NCBI RefSeq assembly: GCF_030409685.1
Contig: NZ_JAUFQJ010000015.1
Span: 62,001 to 126,000, forward strand
Length of the DNA: 64,000 bases
DNA from: Ferruginibacter paludis
GTDB taxonomy: Bacteria; Bacteroidota; Bacteroidia; Chitinophagales; Chitinophagaceae
Direction: 5' to 3'
Part shown: positions 23,707-33,135 of the stretch, piece by piece
How the letters are laid out: every line of letters starts with the position of its first letter
Numbering within the stretch: position 1 is the first letter of the stretch
Program-made: the position numbers and the translations under genes
Notes under the pieces: model-generated
What the model saw: only the letters and a program-made list of their open reading frames with translations
Databases searched by the model: none
Told to the model about the DNA's origin: nothing

Positions 23707-26517
23707 TTATTTTTTATCTTTCACACAACGGAAGCCAACAGTTGCATTTCGTTCAAAGCCCGGGCTAACCCTTAACAGGTATTGACGGTAATGCAATTCT
23801 CTTGGTCCGCTTTGTACATACCACCAGCTGCTGGAGGGCTTAAAATAAGAGCCGCCTTTCATCATAATGTAACGGTGACTGCCACTCATATACAAATCAT
23901 TTGTTAGCTGCCAAACACAACCTACCAAATCGTTTAGTCCGTTGGGATTGGCACCTGCGGGATAACTTCCAACAGTATATAATTTTCCATTACCCAGGTT
24001 GCAGCGGGAAGAATCAATGCCCTGTAACTGGCTAACGGTAAGGGTAGCATTGACCACTTCTTCTTTTCTTGTTACAGGTTGCTGCTGTACCCACGGCCAT
24101 TCCCGCAAATCGGGCGTTTGCGCTGCATACTGCCATTCCAATTCAGAAGGAAGGCGTTTGCCGCACCATGCTGCATATACTTTTGCATCTTCATAACTGA
24201 TATACACTACAGGAAAATTCTCCTTTCCCTGCGGAATAGTGCCGTTTATCCAGTGCTTTAAAAAATTCGCTTTATCGGTCGGCCGGTAAGCGGTCGCATC
24301 CAGGAATTTTTTAAACTCCCGGTTAGTAACGGGATATCGATCCATAAAAAAAGAAGGCATTGAAAATACACTGTCCTGGTCCTGTTTTGGATAAGCAATG
24401 AACTCATCTCCATTGGTAGCATTGAATTTAAATTTGCCGGCTGGTATTACGACCATTCCGGCAGGTGCGCTAACTGACGGTATAGTTGGCTGCATTACAG
24501 ACACACGGCGTGCCGTGCCTGGGGCAATCGTAACAATTGTTTCGTCCTGCAAAATTCCGTCCTTCATTAACTGGATCACAAAATCACCTTCATAACGCCC
24601 AAAATATTTACTGATGCTGATTTTTTGACGACCGGGTTTAAACAGTACAGCCTGTTTATCATAAGCAGGCATACCAGCCCACATGCGAACCTCAGTTCCT
24701 TTGTTTGCAGCATCAATAGTCAGCTCATCACCATTCAACTTTGCCTGTATTAAAATGGGCAGACGCGCAATGCAATCCACTTCACCTTCGTTGTTGGTGC
24801 CCATGTCGCTTACATTAAATGCATCCGTGGCGGCCTGGATAAACCATTGATTGTTGTTACTAACTGGCTCCAGTAAACGATGTTGCCACAGGTCAACATA
24901 ATGAAAGTTTTTAGCAGGTTCCACAGTAAAAAGATTTCCCTTATAACCTGCAGGGATGGTGCTGTAAATGGTATAGATAATTTTATTATCGTGTTCCCAC
25001 TTGTTTACCCAAATGCTGTCTGTGGTTGTGGCTATTAAGGGAGTATATCCCTGGTTGACAAAGTTGTCTGTATTTTCTCTTAGTATCCTGCTGGTACGCC
25101 CTAAATATTTATACTGTTCTTCCACCCACGCAGGCTGACCGGGCGCCATAATATTGATCTCTGTTCCATAACCATTGAAAAAGGAAGTGGCAAATTCTCT
25201 TTTTATTTTTTCTTTAAATAATTCTGCCACCCGGAAAATAGTAAATTCAGGTTTAATGAGTTTGTTCAAATTGAGCATGGGTGGATAATACAGCGCATTG
25301 TGCACCCTGCCGGACACGATATTCGGCATATCTTTAGGTACTGCCATTCCTTCACTGTACATGATTACGCCCGGCCTTATTTTATCTGCTGTTTGCTGCA
25401 GTTCCCTGCTGGATTCTCCCTTTGTATCCAGCACCACACCATCTGCTGTGGTGGCACCTATCAGGTCTGCCAACCCTTCAAAATGATTTTTACTGTTGGT
25501 ACTTTCATCCCAGGGATTGTAACAAATAAAAAAACGGGCGCCCATTTTTCTGCTCATCAGGGCCTGCTTTTGCATGGCATTTATGCCACCGGGCAAGTCA
25601 TGAAATAAATCAAACTGGTTGCGCTGATCAAGCCCCAACGTTGGCCAGGTGGGCCATATGCTTACTACGTCATCACCTCCATATAGCTTTTTACCTCTTG
25701 CTAAAAAATCCTCCAGCTTGTATTTGCCTTCATTGCTGTCGTAATAAAATTTATCCCACGCATCCATCAGGTGCAATACATAACTATGCCGCATCCATTG
25801 CAGATCCTTTCGCTGGTACAAGCTGTCGTTGAATGTATCCAGGTCATACAGCCAACGCTGCTGAAAAGCCAGGTTCAATCCCTGTTGCCAGTTGCCTGTA
25901 TACATTTCCCCGTAGATAATATAGTCTACACTGCCTCCCGGATACAGGACGGTTTCGAATCTTTTTCGTTCGCCCTGTTTTATGGAGCTGCGGTTGCGCC
26001 GGCTCAACAGCATTAATTTTTTATCTGCCGAAACAGGAAACCCATTGTAGCCAAGGTCCCAGGCATTGTCGGGTACAATTACATTCACCGGCAATTTGCC
26101 CGGTAGGAAAAGATTCGTGCGGGAAAGCGGGTGCGATCCCAGCCCGGTGATATATGCTTCGCTCCCATCCCGTTGCAGCGGAAGCACATTGCTTAATTCA
26201 ATGGTATCTGCTGAAGTATTGGTGAATGTTACGGTAGCTTTTACATAAGGGGCCACTGTATCTTTAAAGTTTACGCTAACCTGAACCAGGGAAGAACCTG
26301 CATTGATGGAATACTGTTGTTGGTTGATGGTATAACCCAACAGGGCAACAGGTTTTTGAAGCGATAAAGTTTTGTCTCCTGTAACAACGGAAATAATTTG
26401 TTTGTTTTCGTTGAGGACTATTTTACTCAAGCCCAATTGGGCATTGACTGCCAGTGGAAAAAAGATAAACTGTATTGCGAAAGAAAATATGATGAAGCAG
26501 GTTTGATATTTGTTCAT
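23707..26517 (-). CDS. Secreted TIM-barrel glycosidase-like protein fused to an FGE-sulfatase domain (936 aa)
   Basis: Signal peptide about residues 1-26 (FAIQFIFFPLAVNA). Residues about 30-215 form a beta-sandwich-like region. Residues about 230-480 look like a glycoside-hydrolase TIM barrel: DAWDKFYYDSNEG, ARFFICYNPWDEST, GVVLDTKGESS (candidate nucleophile Asp) and VIMYSEGMA (candidate acid Glu). A beta domain follows. About 695-936 is an FGE-sulfatase domain: VIPAGKFKF, FMDRYPVTNREFKKFL, WCGKRLPSELEWQYAA, LGNGKLYTVGSYPAGANPNG, ending TVGFRCV. After the KGGSYF motif there is none of the paired active-site cysteines of true formylglycine-generating enzymes, so this domain is unlikely to modify sulfatases and may bind sugar or act as scaffold. 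I do not recognise the exact GH family. No sulfatase gene is nearby. Confidence 0.75.
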   Translation of the reverse strand: MNKYQTCFIIFSFAIQFIFFPLAVNAQLGLSKIVLNENKQIISVVTGDKTLSLQKPVALLGYTINQQQYSINAGSSLVQVSVNFKDTVAPYVKATVTFTNTSADTIELSNVLPLQRDGSEAYITGLGSHPLSRTNLFLPGKLPVNVIVPDNAWDLGYNGFPVSADKKLMLLSRRNRSSIKQGERKRFETVLYPGGSVDYIIYGEMYTGNWQQGLNLAFQQRWLYDLDTFNDSLYQRKDLQWMRHSYVLHLMDAWDKFYYDSNEGKYKLEDFLARGKKLYGGDDVVSIWPTWPTLGLDQRNQFDLFHDLPGGINAMQKQALMSRKMGARFFICYNPWDESTNSKNHFEGLADLIGATTADGVVLDTKGESSRELQQTADKIRPGVIMYSEGMAVPKDMPNIVSGRVHNALYYPPMLNLNKLIKPEFTIFRVAELFKEKIKREFATSFFNGYGTEINIMAPGQPAWVEEQYKYLGRTSRILRENTDNFVNQGYTPLIATTTDSIWVNKWEHDNKIIYTIYSTIPAGYKGNLFTVEPAKNFHYVDLWQHRLLEPVSNNNQWFIQAATDAFNVSDMGTNNEGEVDCIARLPILIQAKLNGDELTIDAANKGTEVRMWAGMPAYDKQAVLFKPGRQKISISKYFGRYEGDFVIQLMKDGILQDETIVTIAPGTARRVSVMQPTIPSVSAPAGMVVIPAGKFKFNATNGDEFIAYPKQDQDSVFSMPSFFMDRYPVTNREFKKFLDATAYRPTDKANFLKHWINGTIPQGKENFPVVYISYEDAKVYAAWCGKRLPSELEWQYAAQTPDLREWPWVQQQPVTRKEEVVNATLTVSQLQGIDSSRCNLGNGKLYTVGSYPAGANPNGLNDLVGCVWQLTNDLYMSGSHRYIMMKGGSYFKPSSSWWYVQSGPRELHYRQYLLRVSPGFERNATVGFRCVKDKK

Positions 26518-26710
26518 ATTGGATGTATAAAAAATAAAGTGACTGAAAACTGTAATTTAAATTACTATTGGTTAGTTATTACAAGATAATATTTTGCAAC
26601 CTCAGTTTGTTATAATTTTAGTACTACCTGATTTGTCTGTAATCAATTCGAATCAATGTTTTACTAAAAGATTTGTATTCCTTAGTTTTATCAAAACGAG
26701 GATTTCTATT

Positions 26711-27098
26711 CATTCGTCGAAACAACTTATACATTAAACGAAAAATAAAAAACCAGCCAAATATTCGTTGCATTTTTACATCAGAAAAAAACAAAGCAGC
26801 TAAGTTTTAAGTAACAAATCCTGAATCCCAATTCCTTTAAAAAGCCAGTAAAGCAGTCAATATCCTAAGAAAAAACAAGACCAAATCCTACAGAATTATG
26901 TGATACCTTTTAAAAACCAACAACAAATATTTGAAGGAATTTTTTCATGATTTTAAGCACCAATATTCAACTTCAGAAAAACCGATGTCAAAAAAACAAC
27001 AGTAAAAAGCACGATAAAATAGTTAAAGAAAGCTCCGATGATACTTTAACGTACCCTGAAACCCTACATTTAAATGTCCCGTCCGCGGGACATTTTTC
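26711..27098 (+). ncRNA. Putative long small RNA, copy 2 of a paralogous pair
   Basis: Second copy of the element at 23206-23685, same orientation, shorter. The 72-nt 5' block is 26711-26782, sharing ACATTAAACGAAAAAT-like and TTGCATTTTTACATC words. Collinear matches continue (ATTCCTTTAAAAAGCCAG at 26831, ACAAGACCAAATCCT at 26875, TTTTAAAAACCAACAACAA near 26908). TTTAACGTACCC recurs at 27045-27056, followed by GAAACCCTACATTTA and the terminator hairpin. The 5' end diverges from the glycosidase-like gene and the 3' end converges on the gene ending at 27127. Together with 26518-26710, an AT-rich leader with no gene seen, it fills the 609-bp gap. Confidence 0.55.
27073..27098 (+). terminator. Terminator hairpin of non-coding element copy 2
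   Basis: Perfect 9-bp stem AATGTCCCG (27073-27081) with CGGGACATT (27086-27094), a UCCG tetraloop, then TTTT. It pairs by compensatory change relative to copy 1. Confidence 0.8.
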
Positions 27099-27126
27099 GT
27101 TTGCAAAAAGATGACTCATTGAAAAA

Positions 27127-28188
27127 TCAATTGAAGATGCCGTTAGCTACAGGATAAAGCACCATCGTTAAAACAAATAAAATTCTTCCGTCCAGCATGG
27201 CTTTGTCGGCATTGAGTTTTGGCGATGCAAGGAATTTATCATCCGTACAATTCATACAGCCCAATATAATATCAGTATTTTTAAAATCAACTTTTCCTTC
27301 CGAATCGGAAAATATTAAACCGGGATTGGGAGAGTTTCCGCCGCAAAAAGTAAAATTGCCTTCATTTAACGTGCGCAGCTCAAACAGGGGCATACCAGGA
27401 TGTATACCACTTTTGGTTAACCAGTCATTTTCTGCGGTAAATTTATCATACCCTTCCTGGCTTTTTAATTTGTGAGCCCCTCCAATAAGTATATTATCCA
27501 GTTGGCGCCTGTTCAGTCCATCCCGCCAAACAAAAATTACCTGGCGTTTGGTATTATTAAAAAGTACGGAACATTTTACAATATCATTTTTTGAAAAATA
27601 GTACACATCTTTTTTTACATGTTTTTCACCAAAATAATAAACCAGGTATTCATGTGAGGTAAAATCCAGCAGGTCCTCTGCAAAATGTACATCACGGGTT
27701 AACGGAAATTCTTTTTTAAAAAATGTAATTCCATACCAGTTGGTGCCATCTTCATTTGTTACAGTTGCATCTGCTGTATAATCTTCATGCTGATATAAAT
27801 GTGATTTTACCGTGCTATCCTTTTCGTATTCGCAGTAGAAGGAATCTTTTTTTAATTTGTCAATTATGCCGGTATATTCTGCGGGCGAAGTGGTTTGGTA
27901 AGTGAGTGTAAACGTTTCTTTGAGGGACGAGATTTGCATCCTTCTCGCTATCGAATCAGCCGTCATTTTTTTGCTGTTTTTTATAACGGGGCGGTATTGA
28001 TAGGTTCTGACGACGGTATCCCCAAATGATTCGGAGCCAGTGAAACGATACTTTTTACTTGTTACCTGTTTTTCTATTTTATAATGGTCGCCGGACAACA
28101 TTTCAATCAACCTGGATGCAGAAAAATCCTGGGCGTTTGCGGATGTAAAAAATGCTATGCAAATAAATACAAGTAAAAATCTTCTCAT
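27127..28188 (-). CDS. Hypothetical secreted protein (353 aa)
   Basis: I do not recognise this family. A clear Sec signal peptide (MRRFLLVFICIAFFTSANAQ) predicts export. The mature protein is polar and rich in Lys, Asp, Tyr and Thr, with no further membrane segment or lipobox. The C-terminal half contains a pattern of short beta-like segments (KCSVLFNNTKRQVIFVWRDG, LNEGNFTFCGGNSPNPGLIF) and two Cys-containing motifs, FTFCGGN and ILGCMNCTDD, that could form disulfides. It converges with copy 2 of the non-coding element, whose hairpin may terminate it. Codon use looks like its neighbours. The 270 bp upstream hold no other gene. Confidence 0.75.
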   Translation of the reverse strand: MRRFLLVFICIAFFTSANAQDFSASRLIEMLSGDHYKIEKQVTSKKYRFTGSESFGDTVVRTYQYRPVIKNSKKMTADSIARRMQISSLKETFTLTYQTTSPAEYTGIIDKLKKDSFYCEYEKDSTVKSHLYQHEDYTADATVTNEDGTNWYGITFFKKEFPLTRDVHFAEDLLDFTSHEYLVYYFGEKHVKKDVYYFSKNDIVKCSVLFNNTKRQVIFVWRDGLNRRQLDNILIGGAHKLKSQEGYDKFTAENDWLTKSGIHPGMPLFELRTLNEGNFTFCGGNSPNPGLIFSDSEGKVDFKNTDIILGCMNCTDDKFLASPKLNADKAMLDGRILFVLTMVLYPVANGIFN

Positions 28189-28458
28189 TGAGGTTAGCAG
28201 TTATCTTGAACAAAAGATGCAGGGTATGGATTGTAATTGCATTCGATCACTTACTCAATAAGGTAATTAACCGGGCTAAGAAATTCCATACACCCCATCC
28301 GGATTGGTTTTTATACTGCCAATTTACAATAAAAAAAATAACCCGCTTTGTGATGAGCTAAATTTGAATTTTGGAAGAAGAAATAGGATGGTTGAGGTTT
28401 CACTTCGGGACCTCCTTTTACGGACTTTAAAAGCGATGGATCAATAAGACAGACAGAA

Positions 28459-29238
28459 TTATTTGTGTTGCCTGAACAACCATTCCATCATCAGCTGATC
28501 TCTGTAAGCAGCCAGCCACGAAAAATGCCCGGTGGAAGGATATTGTGTAAACCCTGGATGGGCACCAGCTTTTACAAGCGCTTCCAACATATTTACCGAG
28601 AAGGCAGGGTTTACCGCAGGGTCTTCAGCACCATGAAAAATCCAGATAGGCATTTTTGCAATCAGTGGTGCTTTGGAAACATCGCCACCACCACAAACAG
28701 GAACTGCGGCTGCAAATAAATCGGGGTATCTTTCAATGGCATCGTAAGTGCCAAAGCCACCCATTGATAAACCTGTTATGTAGATGCGATTGGTATCAAT
28801 GGCAAATTTTTTAACCATCTCATGTACCAGGTCAATCACAAGACCCATCACTTTTGAGGGGGCAGGCTTCAGTTTTAGATCAATACTTTTATCCCTTCCG
28901 TCGAAATTACTCCAGCCTTCCTTTTCAGGGCACTGAGGTGCAATTACAAAAGCAGGATGCATTGACATGGCCTCGTCGGTTGCAAAATTTTGTGCACCCC
29001 ATTTTAGCTGAGCTTCATTGTCATTTCCCCGCTCGCCGCTGCCATGTAAAAAAATTACCAGCGGGTATTTCTGCATATTGTCCGCATCCGGAAAAAGCAT
29101 CCGGTATTTCAATGTATCCTGGTGGTTGATATATTTTTCAAAACTGAACCGACCGCTTTGCGCCTGTAATGATTGTATACCGGCCAGTAATAAAAATGTC
29201 AGGCAGCAAATATCTGTTTTAATGTTGCAAGAAATCAT
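28459..29238 (-). CDS. Secreted alpha/beta hydrolase, prolyl-oligopeptidase/PHB-depolymerase type (259 aa)
   Basis: Esterase-like serine hydrolase exported by a signal peptide (residues about 8-26, TFLLLAGIQSLQAQ). The alpha/beta-hydrolase core is clear: LVIFLHGSGERGNDNEAQLKWG with the oxyanion HGSGERG, nucleophile elbow ITGLSMGGFGTYD with S158, acid Asp in WIFHGAEDPAVNP, and catalytic His in YPSTGHFSWLAAY. This matches the group annotated as phospholipase/carboxylesterase or dienelactone hydrolase, often acting on feruloyl, acetyl or polyester bonds. The rhomboid gene ends 59 bp upstream on the same strand, so co-transcription is possible. Confidence 0.9.
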   Translation of the reverse strand: MISCNIKTDICCLTFLLLAGIQSLQAQSGRFSFEKYINHQDTLKYRMLFPDADNMQKYPLVIFLHGSGERGNDNEAQLKWGAQNFATDEAMSMHPAFVIAPQCPEKEGWSNFDGRDKSIDLKLKPAPSKVMGLVIDLVHEMVKKFAIDTNRIYITGLSMGGFGTYDAIERYPDLFAAAVPVCGGGDVSKAPLIAKMPIWIFHGAEDPAVNPAFSVNMLEALVKAGAHPGFTQYPSTGHFSWLAAYRDQLMMEWLFRQHK

Positions 29239-29297
29239 GGTACTGTTTTTAGAGACTAAATATAAGATAATAGCGTCATTATCATTGTCAGTTCATT

Positions 29298-30053
29298 TTA
29301 CCAAACCCGTTTCCTGGAGTTGACGGCATTTTCCGGTAAAAATTTTTTCACCAGCAATAACCCGGCAAAGAAGCCGCCGATATGCGCTGCATAGGCAATG
29401 CCGGTTGCCTCATTGCCCCCCAGGTAACCGGTACCGTTGGCAAGCTGCAACAATATCCACGAGCCGAGTACAATAAAGGCCGGCACATGTATAAAAAAGA
29501 ACAATAGAAAAACGGTCACTCTTCGCGTTGGGAAAAATAACAGGTAGGCACCCATCACACCCGAGATAGCACCGGATGCACCCAGGCTTGGGATGAGGTG
29601 ATTTTCACCAAACAGGTAGTCCGTAAACACATGAGTTAACGAGGCTAGAATGCCACATAGTAAATAGAAGAAAAAATAACGTACATGTCCAAGCCGGTCT
29701 TCGATATTATCGCCAAAAATATACAGGTACAACATATTGCCACCCAGGTGTGCAATGCCGCCATGCATAAACATACTTGTTAAAAGAGTAAGCCAAACGG
29801 GGATGGCCGTAACACCCAAACCTGGTATTTGCAGGGTTCGCCCGCTCACGGGATCGTGTACAATTACCGCATCTGTTACAATATCGTGGCCTGATAAAAT
29901 TTCGGCAGGTACCGTGGCATAGCTGTAGGTAAAATTGGTGTTGGTGCCCCACTGCTGGTAAATAATAAACACCAGTATATTGAGTATGATGAAAATTAAA
30001 TTTACAACAGGAAATGTTTTACGGTCCGAATTGTCGTCGCTGATAGGGAGCAT
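29298..30053 (-). CDS. Rhomboid family intramembrane serine protease (251 aa)
   Basis: Polytopic membrane protease that cleaves transmembrane segments. The catalytic Ser is S160 in SLGASGAISGVMGAY (GxSG motif) and the catalytic His is H224 in YAAHIGGFFAGLLLVK. The N-terminus has FPVVNLIFIILNILVFIIYQ as first helix. FMHGGIAHLGGNMLYLYIFGDNIED corresponds to the HxxxN segment of helix 2. Six membrane segments are expected. The loop between helices 1 and 2 is long and polar, as in many Bacteroidota rhomboids. The substrate is unknown. Confidence 0.93.
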   Translation of the reverse strand: MLPISDDNSDRKTFPVVNLIFIILNILVFIIYQQWGTNTNFTYSYATVPAEILSGHDIVTDAVIVHDPVSGRTLQIPGLGVTAIPVWLTLLTSMFMHGGIAHLGGNMLYLYIFGDNIEDRLGHVRYFFFYLLCGILASLTHVFTDYLFGENHLIPSLGASGAISGVMGAYLLFFPTRRVTVFLLFFFIHVPAFIVLGSWILLQLANGTGYLGGNEATGIAYAAHIGGFFAGLLLVKKFLPENAVNSRKRVW

Positions 30054-30199
30054 GCAAGTTGTTTTATTTTTCAGCTAAAATACATTCCATCAAATACAGA
30101 GCTTTTCTGAATATACAATACAAATGTACGTATCGCCGGTGTGCAAAATATCCCTTGCCTGAACAATTATTAAACCAAATTTTACCGAGAACACATTCG

Positions 30200-32656
30200 T
30201 TATTCTACTGGCGCACGCTCTTCGTTTTCGTTATTGCTCTTTTTAAATTCCAGCTTGCCAAACTTCCAGGTAAAATTAAGGGCGATGGAACGGAAAGGTA
30301 TTTTTCGCTCACTGTTTACCGAAAACCCAGGGCCAAACAGCACTGTTTTTTGACTTACATATTCCTGCAGAAAATTATTTGCACTTAATGCAAGGCTTCC
30401 TTTCTTTTTCCAGAACTGTTTGCGCATAGCAAAACTGTAAGTGGTAAAAGAAGGATACCTGCCCTGCGCCTCGTGCCGCGGCGAATTGAAGTTGCCGAAA
30501 AATTCAGCTACCAGCGTATTGGTAAACTGGTAGTTGGCGTTCAGGTTAAAACGATAATTAAAACTGTTATAATCGTAGCCCTTGTCCAGTGTATTGATGG
30601 TATGCCGTCTGAATAAAAATACATTGCTGCGCAGGCCAAATTTGGTATTGATGTGTACATCTGCAAAAAGGTTCATTCCCACGTTTTGCTCCTTGCCAAT
30701 ATTTTGGCGGGTGCTAACTGTTACGTTTGTGTAGGTGGTATCGCCCACTGTAAATGAAGGATAGTAAACCAGGTAAGGTTGTATATCATTTTCATTCAGG
30801 CGGTAAAATAAATTGGCCATAAGGGATCCTGTTTTGCCCATATCACGGCTATAACCTAACTCATAGCGGTGGCCGATTTCGGGCTGCAGATTGGAATTGC
30901 CTGCAGTAAGATTTTTAGGATCGTTGGTATTTACAAAAGGGTTCAGGTCATCATATCCCGGCCGCTCAATTCTTTTGGAATAGCTAAGTTTGATGGTATG
31001 ATGATCGCCGATTTTTTTTGATAAAAAAACAGAAGGAACCAGTGTATTATAGCCCGGTATTTTTACCTGGTGTTGCGCATTGGAATAAAAAGAATTGATT
31101 TCTGTACGCTCATACCGTTCCCCAATTTTTGCCTGGAATAGTTTTGCCACGGGGAAGCTGATTTCGCTGTACAGCGCATATACTTTTTGATGGTATTTTA
31201 AATTATTACTGAGCGAAGCATCCGGCTGGTATAACTGCAGGTCCGCAAGATAACCATCCACTAGTGAAGTACTGTTGATATTATAAAAAGACGACTTACC
31301 GCCAATGCCAAAGTTGACATCTTTCATAATGGGCTGCGCATAATCTATCCTTATTTCTGTTTGATTTACTTTGCCGGGGTTACTGCTTTTGCGGCCGTAA
31401 AACAAAGAGTCCTGCGGCAACAGTAATTGTTCATTCGCAGAAGTATTTTTATTGGTTTCCGAACTGGTGTTAACATTTATTTCCAGCTCCTGGTCTTCCT
31501 TTGCAAATGTTCTCTTATAGTTTAAACCAGCATCTACATTACTGGATTTATAAAGAGAATTGGAATTGATACCAGAAAGTATAGGTGGTTGCCCGGCAAC
31601 TTTATCTGAATGCAGCACCTGGTTGTTATGCCCTGTGCCTGTGTAACCAAAATCGTTATAAGACAGGGAGCCGGAAAAGTTATTGTGTTTTTTATACGTC
31701 CAGTCAAAACCGGTACCAGCCTGCAATCCGTGGCGCTCAAACCGGCCTGTTCCTTCCTGGTGCAGGGTACTGTTGCTGATGCTGTCTGTTGTTAAACGGT
31801 CACTGGTGGAATGTGTAGTTGAAGTAAGGCGCTGATTACCACTGATAAATGCATTGACACCAAAATTGTTTTTACGGGCATTTAAATTAAAAGAACCATT
31901 TTCATTCCTGGTGCCTGCGGTTAAGGATAGATTGCCATTATATCCTTTTGCCGTACTGGTTTTTAAAATGATATTAATTATGCCGCCCATGCCCTGTGCA
32001 TCATATTTAGCGCCCGGATTGGTAATTACTTCGATGCTTTTTATCTGGCTTGCCGGGATGGCTTGCAATACATCTGCAATGCTGCTTCCAAAAGCGGTGG
32101 AGGGTTTTCCATTAACCAAAAAACGAATGCCCGAACTGCCCGCCAGTTGCACATTGCCATCTACATCTATAGAAATCTGCGGTACTTTTTTCAGCACATC
32201 TGTCGCTACGCCGGACTGAGAGCTGATGTCCTTCTCGGCATTATACACCATTTTGTCAATCTTATTTTCTACCAGTTTGCTTTGCGCAACCACTGTTACT
32301 GATTGCAGGTTTGTTTTTTGCGGATCAAGCGCAATGGTTTTTACATCCATTACGGGGTTGGTTTTATCGAGCCGCACATCTTTTATACTGACCGATTTGT
32401 AACCTATAAATTCAAACACAATCGTGTACACGCCGTCTTTGATTTCATTTATTATAAAGTGGCCTTTATTATCTGTAACTGTTCCGTTCACCGGTTTGGT
32501 ACTTCCTTTTGTAAATAAACTCACGGTAGCATATTCCAGCGGAAGATGAGAGATTGAATCCCGGATGTTGCCAGAAACGGTATTTGTTCTTTCATCCTGG
32601 GCCTGCACCATTAACACGGGTAGAAGTATAATCAATAACAGTACTATATTTTTCAT
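30200..32656 (-). CDS. TonB-dependent outer-membrane receptor, OMP_b-brl_3 type (818 aa)
   Basis: Outer-membrane beta-barrel with signal peptide (MKNIVLLLIILLPVLMVQAQ). A CarboxypepD_reg-like domain follows (TVSGNIRDSISHLPLEYATV, about residues 25-110). The plug about 120-235 contains KLVENKIDKMVYNAEKD, VDVLKKVPQISIDVDGNVQLAG-like text and EVITNPGAKYDAQGMGGIIN. A long barrel runs to the end (RIERPGYDDLNPFVN, YELGYSRDMGKTGSL). No SusD partner is adjacent, so this is the outer-membrane-beta-barrel-family type rather than a SusC/SusD pair. The transported compound is unknown. The gene stands alone between the rhomboid gene and a 479-bp gap. Confidence 0.92.
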   Translation of the reverse strand: MKNIVLLLIILLPVLMVQAQDERTNTVSGNIRDSISHLPLEYATVSLFTKGSTKPVNGTVTDNKGHFIINEIKDGVYTIVFEFIGYKSVSIKDVRLDKTNPVMDVKTIALDPQKTNLQSVTVVAQSKLVENKIDKMVYNAEKDISSQSGVATDVLKKVPQISIDVDGNVQLAGSSGIRFLVNGKPSTAFGSSIADVLQAIPASQIKSIEVITNPGAKYDAQGMGGIINIILKTSTAKGYNGNLSLTAGTRNENGSFNLNARKNNFGVNAFISGNQRLTSTTHSTSDRLTTDSISNSTLHQEGTGRFERHGLQAGTGFDWTYKKHNNFSGSLSYNDFGYTGTGHNNQVLHSDKVAGQPPILSGINSNSLYKSSNVDAGLNYKRTFAKEDQELEINVNTSSETNKNTSANEQLLLPQDSLFYGRKSSNPGKVNQTEIRIDYAQPIMKDVNFGIGGKSSFYNINSTSLVDGYLADLQLYQPDASLSNNLKYHQKVYALYSEISFPVAKLFQAKIGERYERTEINSFYSNAQHQVKIPGYNTLVPSVFLSKKIGDHHTIKLSYSKRIERPGYDDLNPFVNTNDPKNLTAGNSNLQPEIGHRYELGYSRDMGKTGSLMANLFYRLNENDIQPYLVYYPSFTVGDTTYTNVTVSTRQNIGKEQNVGMNLFADVHINTKFGLRSNVFLFRRHTINTLDKGYDYNSFNYRFNLNANYQFTNTLVAEFFGNFNSPRHEAQGRYPSFTTYSFAMRKQFWKKKGSLALSANNFLQEYVSQKTVLFGPGFSVNSERKIPFRSIALNFTWKFGKLEFKKSNNENEERAPVE

Positions 32657-33135
32657 TCAGCTTATTTAATTGGATGCAAATTTCTCATCTAAAGCTCAAA
32701 CATGGACGATAATAAAAAAGTTGTGGCATATTTTATTTAAACGGCAACTATAACTGATAAATTAACCCTAAATTCATGTTCATAAAACGCTAACCCTCCT
32801 AAGCAACGATTTCCAATACTACTTGGCCTAACCGAAATCAAGATGATCGGTCATAACCGTCATACTTTCAGAATATTTAATTGACTTGCTTTATAAAAAA
32901 TAAAAAAATTGTAATGCCTTTAATCCGGTTTATTATGTTTTGCTTCTTTTTTGTTGGACTTACAATCATTGTAAAGTCTATGAAATCAAGCTAATACTTG
33001 CCCAATTTTAGTTGGTTTGGATAATTCCTATAACAAGAAATGACTTTAATTGAATATGAAATTGTTTGCCGGCCAATGCCGCACGGCAATATTTTACAAT
33101 TAAGATGCCAGTAAATGGGAATAATTAATTGGTAT
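32657..33135. other. 479-bp intergenic region
   Basis: No gene seen. It should include the promoter of the TonB receptor; CATGTTTG on the - strand near 32698-32705 is one base from a TAnnTTTG -7 box, without a good -33. An inverted repeat, GACTTACAATCATTGTAAAGTC, spans 32957-32978, and a GC-rich inverted repeat (TTGCCG...CGGCAA) lies about 50 nt past the methyltransferase stop. Confidence 0.5.

Noticed and set aside
23707..24440. A genuine sulfatase-maturing formylglycine-generating enzyme at the C-terminus of the fusion
   Set aside because: The active-site cysteine pair is missing after the GGS motif and no sulfatase gene is nearby.
23206..27098. The duplicated flanking element as ends of a transposon or composite element carrying the glycosidase-like gene
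   Set aside because: There is no transposase, no terminal inverted repeat and no target-site duplication that I can see; the copies are diverged and carry conserved terminators, which fits RNA genes better.
32957..32978. Near-perfect inverted repeat GACTTACAATCATTGTAAAGTC as an operator of the TonB receptor
   Set aside because: It is about 300 bp upstream of the start, has no second copy and is AT-rich enough to arise by chance; kept only as a note.
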